A stretch of 64,000 nucleotides of DNA from Symploca sp. SIO3C6 (GCA_010692425.1 JAAHHJ010000001.1:406906-470905), one strand, 5' to 3'. Positions 9,303 through 18,834 are shown, numbered from the stretch's first letter. Notes: generated by a model not told the origin, from the sequence alone. Translations and numbers: made by a program.

Positions 9303-10070
9303 GTGAAGCTAGATGAGAACTGGCTCATGCTGGAGGCACCTAAACAATTTACTGTGCTGGGGCTACCAGTTCACTTGCTAAAAAACTTAGATGACTATAG
9401 TCATTGGTTGGGAGAGCGTCTACAACATAAACTGGGAAGTCAGGTTGTGACTCTGAATGCAGAAATGGCAATGGAGGCCCAACGCAATCGATCTCTAGTT
9501 AGCATTATCAGGCAAGCTGAACTGGTTATCCCTGATGGTGCTGGGGTCATAATGTATCTACGCCTCCAGGGTGAGCGATGGCGGCGAACTCCAGGAATTG
9601 AACTGGCTCAATCTTTACTGCACAAAGCTGGACAATTAGGAGAGTCTTGTCCAGTTTTTTTCTATGGAGGAGCCCCTGGTGTCGCTCTCAAAGCTGGTGA
9701 ATTTTGGCAACAACAATTACCCAAATTAGCAATTGCCGGGATCAATCACGGCTATCTTTCACCGGAAGCTGAACAAGAATTACAAATAACTCTTAGGCAA
9801 CGGCAACCCAAACTGATTTTAGTGGGTTTGGGTGTGCCTCGTCAGGAATTTTGGATTGCCCAGCACAGGCATTTGTGCCCCCAGGCAATTTGGATTGGCG
9901 TTGGTGGTAGCTTTGACATTTGGGCAGGAACTAAATCCCGCGCCCCAATTTGGTTACGAGAAAATAATCTCGAATGGCTCTATCGGCTTTATCAAGAACC
10001 TTGGCGCTGGCGGCGGATGATGGCTCTACCAAGGTTTGCTCTCAAAGCCATAGGTCATTTTTTGGCTTAG
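9303..10070 (+). CDS. WecB/TagA/CpsF-family glycosyltransferase
   Basis: Predicted to transfer an N-acetylhexosamine (typically N-acetylmannosamine) to a lipid-linked or surface glycan precursor at the inner membrane face. The GTG at 9303 is chosen because GAGGAG lies 7 bases upstream; an earlier TTG at 9255 would add 16 unsupported residues. The protein has 255 residues. Family motifs are visible: VTLNAEM, PDGAGV, FFYGGAPGV, LVGLGVPRQEFW, and GVGGSFD near the C-terminal part. The stop is 9 bases before the FtsE-like ATPase gene, suggesting co-transcription. Confidence 0.88.
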   Translation: MKLDENWLMLEAPKQFTVLGLPVHLLKNLDDYSHWLGERLQHKLGSQVVTLNAEMAMEAQRNRSLVSIIRQAELVIPDGAGVIMYLRLQGERWRRTPGIELAQSLLHKAGQLGESCPVFFYGGAPGVALKAGEFWQQQLPKLAIAGINHGYLSPEAEQELQITLRQRQPKLILVGLGVPRQEFWIAQHRHLCPQAIWIGVGGSFDIWAGTKSRAPIWLRENNLEWLYRLYQEPWRWRRMMALPRFALKAIGHFLA

Positions 10071-10079
10071 ATTTCTAAG

Positions 10080-10820
10080 ATGCTCGAGATCAAATCCAAA
10101 ACCCTAAATCAAAAATTATCTGACTCAGCCAAGATCCCATCATTGATGGTTAAATTGCAAGGGGTGACAAAAACCTATCTCAATGATGGTCGTGGCTTAG
10201 TTGGGATTAATTTGGAAGTAAAGCGGGGAGACTTCTTGTTCGTCACTGGCGCTTCTGGTGCTGGCAAATCAACTTTATTGAAGTTGATTTATGGTGCTTG
10301 TCGCCCAACACAAGGAGAGGTGATTGTTGATCAAGTGAATGTGGGAGGACTTAAGGGTGATCGTTTGTCAAGACTGCGCCGTCGCCTGGGAATTATCTTT
10401 CAAGATTACAAACTAATCCCCACAAAAACAGTCTCAGAAAACATTGCCTTTGTGCTCTGGGCACAGGGCTTCACTCGCAAAGAAGTCCAGCGACGCCTGT
10501 TGCCAACTCTAAAGTTAGTGGGTTTACAGCATCAAGCCCACTGTTTTCCAGAGCAACTCTCTGGAGGAGAACAACAGCGGGTGAGCATTGCTCGTGCCAT
10601 CGTTAGTACACCGCCTTTGCTGCTAGCAGATGAACCCACTGGTAACCTTGATCCGGATAATGCCCAACAAGTTTTGAACATTCTCCAAAAATTAAACTCT
10701 CTGGGGGCAACAGTAATTATCACTACCCATGATCAACGCCTAGTGCAGATGTCAAATCAGCCAGCGGTTGAGCTGCGTCAAGGGCGCTTATATCATGAAT
10801 TGACATACTCCCGACGCTAA
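10080..10820 (+). CDS. FtsE-like ABC transporter ATP-binding protein
   Basis: 246-residue ABC ATPase. It has Walker [10 protein letters not shown] (about 58-66), Q-loop FQDYKL, ABC signature LSGGEQQR, Walker B LLLADEP and an H-loop THD. The general pattern ([14 protein letters not shown]) is closest to FtsE, the cell-division ATPase that works with FtsX to control septal peptidoglycan hydrolysis. No ftsX gene follows; the next gene, trmD, is convergent. A later ATG at 10146 is a possible start, which would remove about 22 unconserved residues. The last residues (ELTYSRR and stop) are encoded by a transposon-end relic, so the original C-terminus may have been replaced. Confidence 0.85.
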   Translation: MLEIKSKTLNQKLSDSAKIPSLMVKLQGVTKTYLNDGRGLVGINLEVKRGDFLFVTGASGAGKSTLLKLIYGACRPTQGEVIVDQVNVGGLKGDRLSRLRRRLGIIFQDYKLIPTKTVSENIAFVLWAQGFTRKEVQRRLLPTLKLVGLQHQAHCFPEQLSGGEQQRVSIARAIVSTPPLLLADEPTGNLDPDNAQQVLNILQKLNSLGATVIITTHDQRLVQMSNQPAVELRQGRLYHELTYSRR

Positions 10821-10875
10821 CTTCTGACGAAGTTGAGGGCTTGTTTTCCGGCGCTTCTCCTTCAATATTCGTAAG
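10800..10875 (+). mobile_element. IS200/IS605-type end relic overlapping the ATPase 3' end
   Basis: TTGACATACTCCC at 10800-10812 is the same motif that begins the relics at 11764 and 39314. It is followed by imperfect hairpin DNA (AACTTC TGAC GAAGTT). It overlaps the last codons and stop of the upstream ATPase gene. No transposase coding sequence remains. Confidence 0.5.
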
Positions 10876-10939
10876 CGCATACAGCACTTAACGAAAGACT
10901 TGCACATTAGCTTTTTGTTCCCATCAAATTAGTGTTTGT

Positions 10940-11719
10940 TCAGGTTTCGGGAGCTTTTTCGTTATCTATTAGCTGCTCCCCATCTCCCCATCTCCCCATC
11001 TCCCCCTCTCCTCCTCTGCCAGATTGATCTTGGAAATCTTTAAGCCACTTTTGATATAAATCGGGGCGGCGTTGGCGCGTCCTCTGAATCTGTTGTTGCC
11101 TTCGCCACTGAGCAATTTCTTTGTGATTGCCTGAGAGCAAAATATCCGGAACTTTCCAGCCCCTAAATTTAGCTGGTCGTGTATACTGGGGGTAATCAAG
11201 TAATCCACATTCAAAACTTTCCGTTTTAAGTGACTCTGCCTTGCCTACTGTTCCTGGAAGCAAGCGTACGACTCCATTAATCAAGGTCAGTGCTGGTATT
11301 TCGCCGCAGGTTAAGACAAAATCTCCCAGAGAAACCTCTCTGGTGACTAGGTGTAGCACTCGCTCATCAAACCCTTCGTAGTTTCCGCAGATCACTACCA
11401 GTTGCTCGTAAGCTGTCGCCAATTCCACTAGTAGCTGCTGGTTGAGATTTTGTCCCTGAGGTGTCATCAAGATGACATCTCGTCTAGGTATAATCGGTAA
11501 TGATTCGACAGCAGCAAAAATTGGCTCTGGTTTGATCAACATCCCTACACCACCACCATAGGTTTGATCATCAACTCGCCGATGCCTGTCAGTGGTGAAA
11601 TCACGGGGATTGAATAAATTTACCTCAGCAATTTGCTTGGCAAGTGCTTTACCTAACAACCCCGAATTTAGGGGAGAGGTAAAAAAATTGGGGAACAGAG
11701 TGATAATATCAAATCTCAC
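10940..11719 (-). CDS. trmD: tRNA (guanine-N1)-methyltransferase
   Basis: Methylates G37 in tRNAs reading CNN codons, using S-adenosylmethionine, and so prevents frameshifting. 259 residues. The SPOUT-class knot shows the usual elements: FDIITLFP at the start, YGGGVGML near 55, GNYEGFDER near 117 and the GDFVLTCGEIP segment. The conserved domain ends near residue 230 (WLKDFQDQS). The last 30 residues are rich in Gly, Glu and Trp and come from a GGGGAGAT repeat tract, not from the family. It is convergent with the FtsE-like gene. Confidence 0.95.
   Translation of the reverse strand: MRFDIITLFPNFFTSPLNSGLLGKALAKQIAEVNLFNPRDFTTDRHRRVDDQTYGGGVGMLIKPEPIFAAVESLPIIPRRDVILMTPQGQNLNQQLLVELATAYEQLVVICGNYEGFDERVLHLVTREVSLGDFVLTCGEIPALTLINGVVRLLPGTVGKAESLKTESFECGLLDYPQYTRPAKFRGWKVPDILLSGNHKEIAQWRRQQQIQRTRQRRPDLYQKWLKDFQDQSGRGGEGEMGRWGDGEQLIDNEKAPET
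10978..11018. repeat. CCCCATCT low-complexity tract inside the trmD 3' end
   Basis: Tandem CCCCATCT units. On the trmD strand they read GGGGAGAT and encode the repetitive C-terminal tail. Similar tracts occur near 44540, 49280 and 52866-52905. Confidence 0.8.
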
Positions 11720-11763
11720 AGGCTACTGTAGTCCCAACTGTATTGGGCAAGGGGAGAGCAAGA

Positions 11764-12300
11764 TTGACATCCTCCCAGCGCTAAAAGCGCGGGATTCCTA
11801 AACCTCGCGATTTAGGTTTCTGCTTCTTCCACATCTGCGTACACTACCAACTCGTGTTAGTTATGTCCCCGTCTTACGTCATGTCCACAGACTTTCGACC
11901 CATTGCAGAGTCCCGATTCCGCAAGCCCTGCGGTACGGAGTCTTACAAGAGTTGGTACTTGTTGCTTAGGCTTTTTACCAAGCTTTGCATTCCTAGCCGG
12001 AACCCCCTAAACCTAGTTTTTCAAGGTGCTAACACCTACTGCTTGGTTTTAGCGTTTCGGTATCTCTCGATTGTACAACGGCGGTGGAGGCGCGGCTTTC
12101 CTCCCATCGGTAAAACCGAGGGTTGACCGCCGCGAAATTAGATGAGTATCTCAAAGGATACGGATATTGATAATCTTGTGGATATACACCTTAAAATAAA
12201 TCGTGGAAATTATTTACGCACATGGGCTTGATTTGTGAGATGATAACACATTACAAGATGCATTCGCCTAAGCCCCGTGTTTTTAAACCGGGGAATAGGT
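11764..12300 (-). mobile_element. Decayed IS200/IS605 element: tnpB 3' end with right-end hairpin
   Basis: The plus strand begins TTGACATCCTCCC, then the hairpin AGCGCT-AAA-AGCGC (11764-11793). Read on the minus strand, the next 300 bases resemble the C-terminal tail region of cyanobacterial tnpB genes, with phrases such as QVPTLVRLRTAGLAESG and KVCGHDVRRG broken by stops. This is also the region from which TnpB guide (omega) RNA is normally made. A second hairpin, CCCCGTG...CCGGGG at about 12271-12297, may be the other end. No intact nuclease or TnpA remains. The gap between trmD and cphB holds nothing else except cphB promoter DNA. Confidence 0.6.
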
Positions 12301-12493
12301 TGTTTGCATAATTGGGCCTACTAGGCTATTTGGTTATCACGCTGAAAGTATGAAGTTTCGGTACGCCCTTGGCGCGTGCTAAAGCCTAACGGTATAGCTT
12401 CACTCACAGACTAAGGCAGTAGTTTAGCTTGGGTCAAATCTTTATTAACTAGAACTTATACTGACAAGCACTATCAAGCATCCGACTCACCTC

Positions 12494-13366
12494 ATGCCCA
12501 AAATCGACATTATGCTGCAGTTAGAATCTCAATTGCATAGAACTAGGATGCAACAATCCACTAAAACTGCTGCCATTCTGGTTATTGGCGGCGCAGAAGA
12601 CAAAGTTCATGGACGCGAGATCCTGCACAACTTCTTTGGTCGTGCTGGGTCAGGTGATGCGCGTATTGCTATTATTCCTTCGGCTTCGCGAGAACCAGTA
12701 ATTAGCGGCGAACGCTATCAGCGCATTTTTGACGATATGGGTGCCAAGGAGACAAGAGTTCTTGATATCCGCGATCGCCACCAAGGATCAGACCCAGATT
12801 TTCAAGAATACGTCGAACATTGTACTGGTGTATTCATGACTGGCGGTGACCAATTGCGGCTTTGTGGGCTATTGGCAGACACTCCACTAATGGAAAAAGT
12901 TCGTCAGCGCACACATCTGGGGGAAATTACCCTCGCTGGCACTAGCGCTGGTGCCGCTGTGATGGGTTATCACATGATTACCGGTGGTGGCTCTGCTGAG
13001 TCGCCCAATCGCTCCTTGGTGGATATAGCGACAGGGCTAGGGCTGATTCCAGAAGTAATTGTGGATCAGCATTTTCACAATCGTAATCGGATGGCGCGCC
13101 TGATTAGTGCTGTTTCCGGCTATCCTGAACGCTTAGCCATCGGGATCGATGAAGATACCTGTGCCATGTTTGAGAGAGATGGGTGGTTACAAGTTATTGG
13201 TAAAGGCACGGTCACGATCATTGATCCAGGAGAAATGTTGTATACCAACCATAATGATATTGGTGCAACAGATCCGATCAGCATTCACAATCTGCGGGTA
13301 CATATCCTGACTCATGGCGATCGCTACCATGTCCTTCAGCGTTCCCTAAGAATACAACAGAGCTGA
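12494..13366 (+). CDS. cphB: Cyanophycinase
   Basis: Exo-peptidase of the S51 family that breaks cyanophycin (poly-Asp backbone with Arg side chains) into beta-Asp-Arg dipeptides. 290 residues from the first ATG. A second ATG at 12512 gives a start (MLQLES) that agrees better with filamentous-cyanobacterial homologs as I remember them. The typical VIGGAEDKVHGREIL segment follows. The serine nucleophile sits in GTSAGA (near 156), with MTGGDQ before it and the DQHF segment after. cphA lies downstream on the same strand, but 1.7 kb of transposon relics separates the two, so they may no longer be co-transcribed. Confidence 0.96.
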   Translation: MPKIDIMLQLESQLHRTRMQQSTKTAAILVIGGAEDKVHGREILHNFFGRAGSGDARIAIIPSASREPVISGERYQRIFDDMGAKETRVLDIRDRHQGSDPDFQEYVEHCTGVFMTGGDQLRLCGLLADTPLMEKVRQRTHLGEITLAGTSAGAAVMGYHMITGGGSAESPNRSLVDIATGLGLIPEVIVDQHFHNRNRMARLISAVSGYPERLAIGIDEDTCAMFERDGWLQVIGKGTVTIIDPGEMLYTNHNDIGATDPISIHNLRVHILTHGDRYHVLQRSLRIQQS

Positions 13367-13429
13367 ATCTTTGGTTGGCTAAAAATGCTGCCAAACTAGA
13401 TACCAAAAAGTTGCCAGAAGTGGTCTAAC

Positions 13430-13627
13430 TTGCTGAGGTTGCCTTCTTCTGAAGAGACACAGATATTTGTCAAGAAACTGTTCACCATGAACTGTTTAAT
13501 GTCTTTTTCAGGCAGGAAACTAGATAATATCTTTAACTTACCTGGTGGTGTACTTGAAGGTTTAACCAAGAAGATCCTCAGCAAGGGGAACTTCTGGATC
13601 TCGGCTCCGAACTCCTGTCAGCTTTAG
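13430..13627 (+). CDS. Short unrecognised reading frame
   Basis: 65 codons with a TTG start and no clear ribosome site, between cphB and a transposon relic. It contains a plausible globular stretch (FNLPGGVLEGLTKKIL), but no family is recognised. It could be the remnant of a longer gene or chance; I lean towards remnant. Confidence 0.2.
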   Translation: MLRLPSSEETQIFVKKLFTMNCLMSFSGRKLDNIFNLPGGVLEGLTKKILSKGNFWISAPNSCQL

Positions 13628-13824
13628 CGCAGTGTACCGCAGTGTTGCTCCTCACCAGGGAAAGGACATCTATATAATTTTCATACGAGGTGTCTTGGTA
13701 TAAAGCAAATGGAGCAGTTCCACACTGCTGATTCACCAGTCTATTTGTGGTTTCGATTGCCCCAAAGGTTAGCGCCAAAGTTAGTCGCGCCCTTGTGTGC
13801 CCCTGCGGTTTTTCCGAACCGTAG

Positions 13825-13998
13825 GGGGGTGTGGTTATTGAGTTTATGGAGGAAGTTTTGCCGAAGTCCTACGAGGCTGAGCTAGTCGAAGATGTTATGT
13901 CTGTAATGAGTAGTTTGTCGGCAAAGATGTATGGGAAAAGAAGCGCTCAACGCCGTAAAGAGCTGAGGAGCGCTTTCCATACTGGAGAAAACCTATGA
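13825..13998 (+). pseudogene. C-terminal remnant of an IS607-type serine recombinase (TnpA)
   Basis: The frame is open from 13825 to the TGA at 13996. It reads VVIEFMEEVLPKSYEAELVE, continues as DVMSVMSSLSAKMYGKRSAQ, and ends RRKELRSAF. This matches the C-terminal helix region of IS607-family recombinases, where an EL(V/A)ED...S(F/L)SAK(I/M)YGKRS pattern is typical. The catalytic N-terminal domain is absent. It lies 64 bases upstream of a tnpB start, the usual IS607 gene order. This is a relic; identification is from memory of the family. Confidence 0.6.
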
Positions 13999-14062
13999 GG
14001 GGAGCACCTCCACTTAACAGTTGTGGGTGGGGAGGTTAAGTCAGACGATAGGGAGAAAAGAA

Positions 14063-14700
14063 ATGACACAGGCAACTTACCAGACAAGGGTTCCAGACAA
14101 TTTAATAACTTTTTGCCAAGAGATGGGACTGCTGTTTGGTAATGCTGAGCGTCACCTTTATGTAGATTTGCGTTCTGGCAAAAAACTTAATGCCCTGAAG
14201 AAAGAGTATCAGGTTGCTTACGGCATCAACGCACGACAGTTTAATTCAATTCACTCAAGTATTAAGGGCAAAATTGCCAGTCGCAATGAATGTTTAAAAC
14301 GTCAGTAGACCTTAACCCTGGTGTGATTGGGTGGGCATACTGCGATGGGGGGGGAATCTCAAAGCCTTGGGGCAAATCAGAGTCAACCTGCAAGACAAAA
14401 GCAGCGACCAGACAGAAGCGATATTGGGTGATGCTTGTGCCGAACTGGTAACTCTAGCCGACACATTTGAGTGCCCAATCTGCATGGTCGCTAACAGCGA
14501 GTCAGAGGTCAACCTGTTGGGTGAGGAAGTGGTTTCCACAACCAGGCTCAGTGGGAAGTCGCCAGGCACTTCTGATGGCAGGCGGAATTCCTGACCCCAG
14601 AACCGCAGCCTCAACTGTTCGGGCTGCGTCTGTGGAGAGAGTCACCTTTTTCTACAGTTTCAATGAACGGTTAATCAACTCTTAGCAAATCCCTTAGAGA
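14063..14700 (+). pseudogene. tnpB pseudogene of an IS607-type element
   Basis: An ATG at 14063 with GGGAG upstream starts an 81-codon frame (TQATYQTRVPDNLITFCQ at the N-terminus) that stops at 14306. Immediately after, in a shifted frame, comes VDLNPGVIGWAYCD, which is the first RuvC motif of TnpB. Another shift at a run of eight G then gives NLKALGQIRVNLQDKSS and later TFECPI. So the middle of the gene is deleted and at least two frameshifts follow, and the catalytic core is lost. TnpB is an RNA-guided nuclease ancestral to Cas12; this copy cannot be functional. Confidence 0.7.
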
Positions 14701-15060
14701 ACTCCCCACAGGGAAAATTCTTCGTGTACAACAGATAAGGGCACGGCAAGGTTCCGAGTAAATATGTCGGTGATGTCTTTGTAAAGATGCCTCCCTCTAT
14801 ATCCTCAAGAGACTTCTTGAAGAAGTTGGAGAAAGGATCAACACTAAAGGGGTGGAATTTTCCTTTTCCCTTTCCCTTTTAACCCTTCCCCAACCACATT
14901 GCTTTCAGGCAATGATAGCAAGAGGTTTCTTAATTAAAGATGCTGGCATCTCTTGCAGTAGGGTCTAAAAGCCGTCAAACCCCTTCTAGTTAGGCGCTAA
15001 AGACGCATTTTCTATAAAATTGCTCTTTGGACTTCCTTAGCATATTCTTCCTCAATTGTT
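14701..15060. other. Intergenic region upstream of cphA
   Basis: No gene seen. It contains a TTTTCCCTTTCCC pyrimidine tract near 14860-14880 and AT-rich DNA that presumably includes the cphA promoter. Part of it may be further transposon debris. Confidence 0.35.
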
Positions 15061-17739
15061 ATGAGAATTCTGAGAATCCAGACGTTACGCGGTCCCAACT
15101 ATTGGAGCATTCGACGCCACAAACTCATAGTCATGCGTCTCGATTTAGAGGAAATAGCAGAAAAATCCTCTAACGAGATTTCCGGTTTCTATGAGGGACT
15201 AACTTCGGTACTCCCCTCTCTGGAGGAACATTTCTGTTCCCCCGGAGTTCGAGGTGGTTTCTTAAGTCGCGTCAGAGAAGGCACAATGATGGGACATATT
15301 GTAGAACACGTCGCCCTAGAACTGCAGGAAATGGCAGGCATGTTGGCGGGATTTGGTCGCACCAGAGAAACTGCGACACCGGGAGTGTATCAGGTGGTAT
15401 TTGAGTACGTAGATGAACAAGCTGGGCGCTACGCAGCTCGGGCAGCAGTGCGACTATGTCAAAGTATTGTTAACACTGGCACCTATCCCCAGACAGAATT
15501 AGAACAAGACTTACAAGATTTAAGAGAACTTGCCAGTGACGCTGCCCTCGGCCCTTCTACAGAAACCCTAGTTCAAGAAGCTGAAGCTAGAGATATTCCC
15601 TGGATGCCTCTGGCTGCTAGAGCAATGATTCAGTTGGGCTACGGTGTTCATCAGAAGCGTATTCAGGCGACACTTAGCAATTATTCTGGGATTTTGGGTG
15701 TTGAGCTAGCTTGTGATAAAGAAGGTACTAAACAAATTTTGCGTGATGCTGGTGTCCCTGTACCTCGGGGTACAGTGATTAAATTCCTCAAGGAACTTGA
15801 AAGTGCAATTGAGTATGTTGGCGATTATCCAATTGTGATTAAACCCCTCAACGGTAATCATGGTAGGGGCATTACCCTTGATATTGGTAACTGGGAAGAA
15901 GCTGAACAAGCCTATGAAAATGCCAGAGAAATCTCCCGCGCTGTAATTGTTGAAGGTTTCTATCGCGGTACTGACCATCGAGTTTTAGTAATTGATGGCA
16001 AAGTTGTGGCGGTAGCAGAGCGTATTCCTGCTCACGTCATTGGTGATGGTAGCTTAACGATTGAGGAATTGGTTGCACAAACCAATAGTCATCCCCATCG
16101 TGGAGAGGGGCATGATAATATTCTCACCAAAATAGTCATCGACCACAATAGTGAGAATTTACTACAGCGCCAAGGGTATAGCCGAGAAAGCATACTCGGC
16201 AAGGGTGAAGTATGCTACTTGCGGGCAACTGCTAACCTCAGTACGGGGGGCATTGCTGTGGATCGAACCGATGATATCCATCCAGAAAATGTTTGGTTGG
16301 CACAGCGAGTTGCCAAAGTCATTGGTCTCGATATTGCTGGAATTGATATTGTCACTCCCGATATTACCCAACCACTAAGGGAAACAGGGGGAGTAATTGT
16401 CGAAGTTAATGCTGCCCCTGGTTTTCGGATGCATGTTTGTCCTAGTAATGGTTTACCTCGTAATGTGGCAGCACCAGTCATGGAAATGTTATTCCCTCCA
16501 GGGACACCAAGCCGCATTCCGATTATTGCGATTACGGGTACTAACGGCAAAACTACAACCACACGCTTGATTGCTCACATTTATCGGCAAACTAGAAAAG
16601 TGGTTGGTTACACCACCACTGATGGCATTTATATCGATGATCACTTGGTAGAACAAGGTGACACCACTGGACCTCAAAGTGCTCAGGTAATTCTCAAAGA
16701 CCCTACTGTGGAAGTAGCAGTGTTGGAGACGGCACGGGGAGGGATTTTACGTTCGGGATTGGCATTTGCTAAGTGTGATATTGGTGTAGTTTTAAATATC
16801 TCGGCTGATCATTTGGGGATTGGCGATATCGACACTATTGAACAAATGGCTCGGGTAAAAAGTGTCGTTGCCGAAGTCGTCAATCACGATGGGCATGCGA
16901 TCCTTAACGCCGATGACCCCTTGGTAGCGGCAATGGCTCAAAAAGTTAAGGGTCAGGTGGCTTATTTTTCCATGAACCCTGACAATGAGTTATTGCAAAA
17001 TCACGTCCGTGGTGGCGGTTTGGCAGCAGTATATGAAAATGGTTACCTTTCAATTATTAAAGGAGATTGGACCCTAAGGATTGAACAGGCAGTGCAATTG
17101 CCTGTGACGATGTCAGGCTTGGCACCGTTTATGATTGCTAATGCCTTGGCAGCTAGTCTGGCAGCATTTGCTCAGGGGGTATCGATTGAAGCGATTCGCG
17201 CAGCTTTGAGGACCTTCCGAGCTTCTGTGGAACAGACGCCGGGACGAATGAATTTGTTCAATTTAGGTCGTTTCCACGCTCTAGTCGATTATGCTCATAA
17301 TCCTGCCAGTTATGAGGCAGTGGGGGCTTTTGTCCGTAACTGGCCAGGAGAGCGCATTGGCGTGATTGGAGGCCCTGGCGATCGCCGCGATGAGGATTTT
17401 GTGGAGTTAGGGAGACTTTCTGCAAAAATCTTTAATCGAATTATTGTTAAGGAAGATGATGACGGTAGGGGGCGTCGTCGGGGTACAGCGGCTGAGTTAA
17501 TTTGTCAAGGAATTAAGGTGGAAAATCCTAACTGCCATTACGAGATTATTCTTGATGAGACAGAGGCAATTAACACTGGTTTAGATTATGCTGTCAGTGG
17601 TGGTTTGGTGGTGATCTTGCCTGAGTCTGTCAGTAGGGCAATTGGTCTGATTGAGGCGCGTCGTCCTCTGCCGGAGAATGTTGCTGGGCAGGCGGTGGCT
17701 GAGGGTCAAGTTAATTTTGTCAAGACACCGGAAATTTAG
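15061..17739 (+). CDS. cphA: Cyanophycin synthetase
   Basis: Polymerises L-Asp and L-Arg into cyanophycin, the nitrogen reserve polymer, using ATP. 892 residues, normal for CphA. There are three parts: an N-terminal domain (1-160), an ATP-grasp domain (about 220-480; KPLNGNHGRGIT and EVNAAPGFRMH are visible), and a Mur-ligase-like domain starting with the P-loop GTNGKTTTTR near 490. The C-terminal part has DYAHNPASYEA and GGPGDRRDED, as in Mur ligases. All catalytic elements look intact. The ATG at 15061 begins the usual MRILRIQTLRGPNYWS. It is paired with cphB upstream, but transposon relics intervene. Confidence 0.97.
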   Translation: MRILRIQTLRGPNYWSIRRHKLIVMRLDLEEIAEKSSNEISGFYEGLTSVLPSLEEHFCSPGVRGGFLSRVREGTMMGHIVEHVALELQEMAGMLAGFGRTRETATPGVYQVVFEYVDEQAGRYAARAAVRLCQSIVNTGTYPQTELEQDLQDLRELASDAALGPSTETLVQEAEARDIPWMPLAARAMIQLGYGVHQKRIQATLSNYSGILGVELACDKEGTKQILRDAGVPVPRGTVIKFLKELESAIEYVGDYPIVIKPLNGNHGRGITLDIGNWEEAEQAYENAREISRAVIVEGFYRGTDHRVLVIDGKVVAVAERIPAHVIGDGSLTIEELVAQTNSHPHRGEGHDNILTKIVIDHNSENLLQRQGYSRESILGKGEVCYLRATANLSTGGIAVDRTDDIHPENVWLAQRVAKVIGLDIAGIDIVTPDITQPLRETGGVIVEVNAAPGFRMHVCPSNGLPRNVAAPVMEMLFPPGTPSRIPIIAITGTNGKTTTTRLIAHIYRQTRKVVGYTTTDGIYIDDHLVEQGDTTGPQSAQVILKDPTVEVAVLETARGGILRSGLAFAKCDIGVVLNISADHLGIGDIDTIEQMARVKSVVAEVVNHDGHAILNADDPLVAAMAQKVKGQVAYFSMNPDNELLQNHVRGGGLAAVYENGYLSIIKGDWTLRIEQAVQLPVTMSGLAPFMIANALAASLAAFAQGVSIEAIRAALRTFRASVEQTPGRMNLFNLGRFHALVDYAHNPASYEAVGAFVRNWPGERIGVIGGPGDRRDEDFVELGRLSAKIFNRIIVKEDDDGRGRRRGTAAELICQGIKVENPNCHYEIILDETEAINTGLDYAVSGGLVVILPESVSRAIGLIEARRPLPENVAGQAVAEGQVNFVKTPEI

Positions 17740-18281
17740 AAAGAAGGTCATTCAAGCCCATGAACTAAAACATGGGTTTCAAGGGCTGCCCTTCTAGGGT
17801 AGCTTTATTTTTTTTCTGGCTATTTGGTACAGAAAGCTTATACCCATTTTCTAAATCCTAAGAAGACATCGAGAGATAGGAAGTTAAACAGGGCAGTAGT
17901 TTCAAAAATTTGATCTCTACTCTACTAGCCTTTTGGCAAATTGGTATTAGAAAATATCGCCAGGCACACTCTCAATTCAGAGAACTTAATAATTCCTTAC
18001 CTTCAATTAACTCTTCTTTTGAAAAATAAGGGTAAAAATTAAGTATTAGAGCTTTTATTTTCTCATTGTGTTCGCTCGCTGTTAACTCATTACATAAGTC
18101 TTACAGTACAAAGCATTCATTGTTTTCAAGAGCAATGCACGTATAACAGGTACGGTAGAGCCAGTATCCCTAAATGACTTTGCAAGTTTCTGTTTATTCA
18201 TTTATATTTTTGATTGCAAAAGGGGTTGAGATAACAAACGGGCTAGCACAGATCTATCACTGCGTTTGATATTGAGGTTTA
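17740..18281. other. Gap after cphA with a transposon-end-like hairpin
   Basis: The stem CCCATG/CATGGG (17758-17763 with 17771-17776) around AACTAAAA lies 18 bases after the cphA stop and resembles the small hairpins of IS200/IS605 relics here. It could also act as the cphA 3' end. Nothing else gene-like is seen up to 18281. Confidence 0.4.
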
Positions 18282-18785
18282 TTGACGATGACTTCATGGA
18301 TTTACAATATCATCCTCACCGGCTCTGTAGCTGGTCAAACATTTCAACGCTCAGGGGAGCTGATCATCAGTGACCCGATCATCAATCCTTTTGGAACTAG
18401 CAATGATGTGAATTCATTTGAAGTAGGCATTTTGTCTACAGATCCATTGGGTTCTCCAGGTTTCCCCATAGGGGCTGGTAGTATTTCGTTCTTCACAAAT
18501 AATGCTCTCGTTGGCAGAACACCATTTGATACAGCATATGAGGCTTACGATCCTGCCACCAACACATTTTGGATTCAGCCAGACCGGCAAACAAGTCTCA
18601 ATAATAGTTTGAACATATTTACCAGTAGTGGAATTACAGGTTTCCCCTATAACGTCTTTGACGGTTTAATCGCAGTACAACCACAAAATAATGGCTCAAT
18701 CTTGGGCACGATCGATTTGATAGGAACAGCAAATGTAGGATACCAGGCATCATTTAATGGAGTACTTCAGGAAGTAATAGGTTAG
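18282..18785 (+). CDS. Hypothetical protein, unrecognised
   Basis: 167 residues, no signal peptide and no membrane helix. It is rich in Gly, Ser, Asn and aromatic residues, with motifs such as FQRSGELIISDPI and TNTFWIQPDRQ that suggest an all-beta fold. The ATG at 18282 follows AT-rich DNA; a GAGG lies near the start. No family is recognised. Codon use does not look unlike its neighbours. It is isolated, without an operon partner except possibly the small gene 49 bases downstream. Confidence 0.55.
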   Translation: MTMTSWIYNIILTGSVAGQTFQRSGELIISDPIINPFGTSNDVNSFEVGILSTDPLGSPGFPIGAGSISFFTNNALVGRTPFDTAYEAYDPATNTFWIQPDRQTSLNNSLNIFTSSGITGFPYNVFDGLIAVQPQNNGSILGTIDLIGTANVGYQASFNGVLQEVIG

Positions 18786-18834
18786 ACAAAAGTTACCCCT
18801 AAAACCAAAACGCCAATAAAAAACTTTTGAGTAC

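Noticed and set aside
11854-12126. Plus-strand reading frame of 90 codons
   Set aside because: It is antisense to a decayed tnpB 3' end, and its sequence is explained by the relic.
14021-14062. GTG start 14 codons upstream of the tnpB remnant
   Set aside because: The ATG at 14063 has a GGGAG site and the family-like N-terminus.
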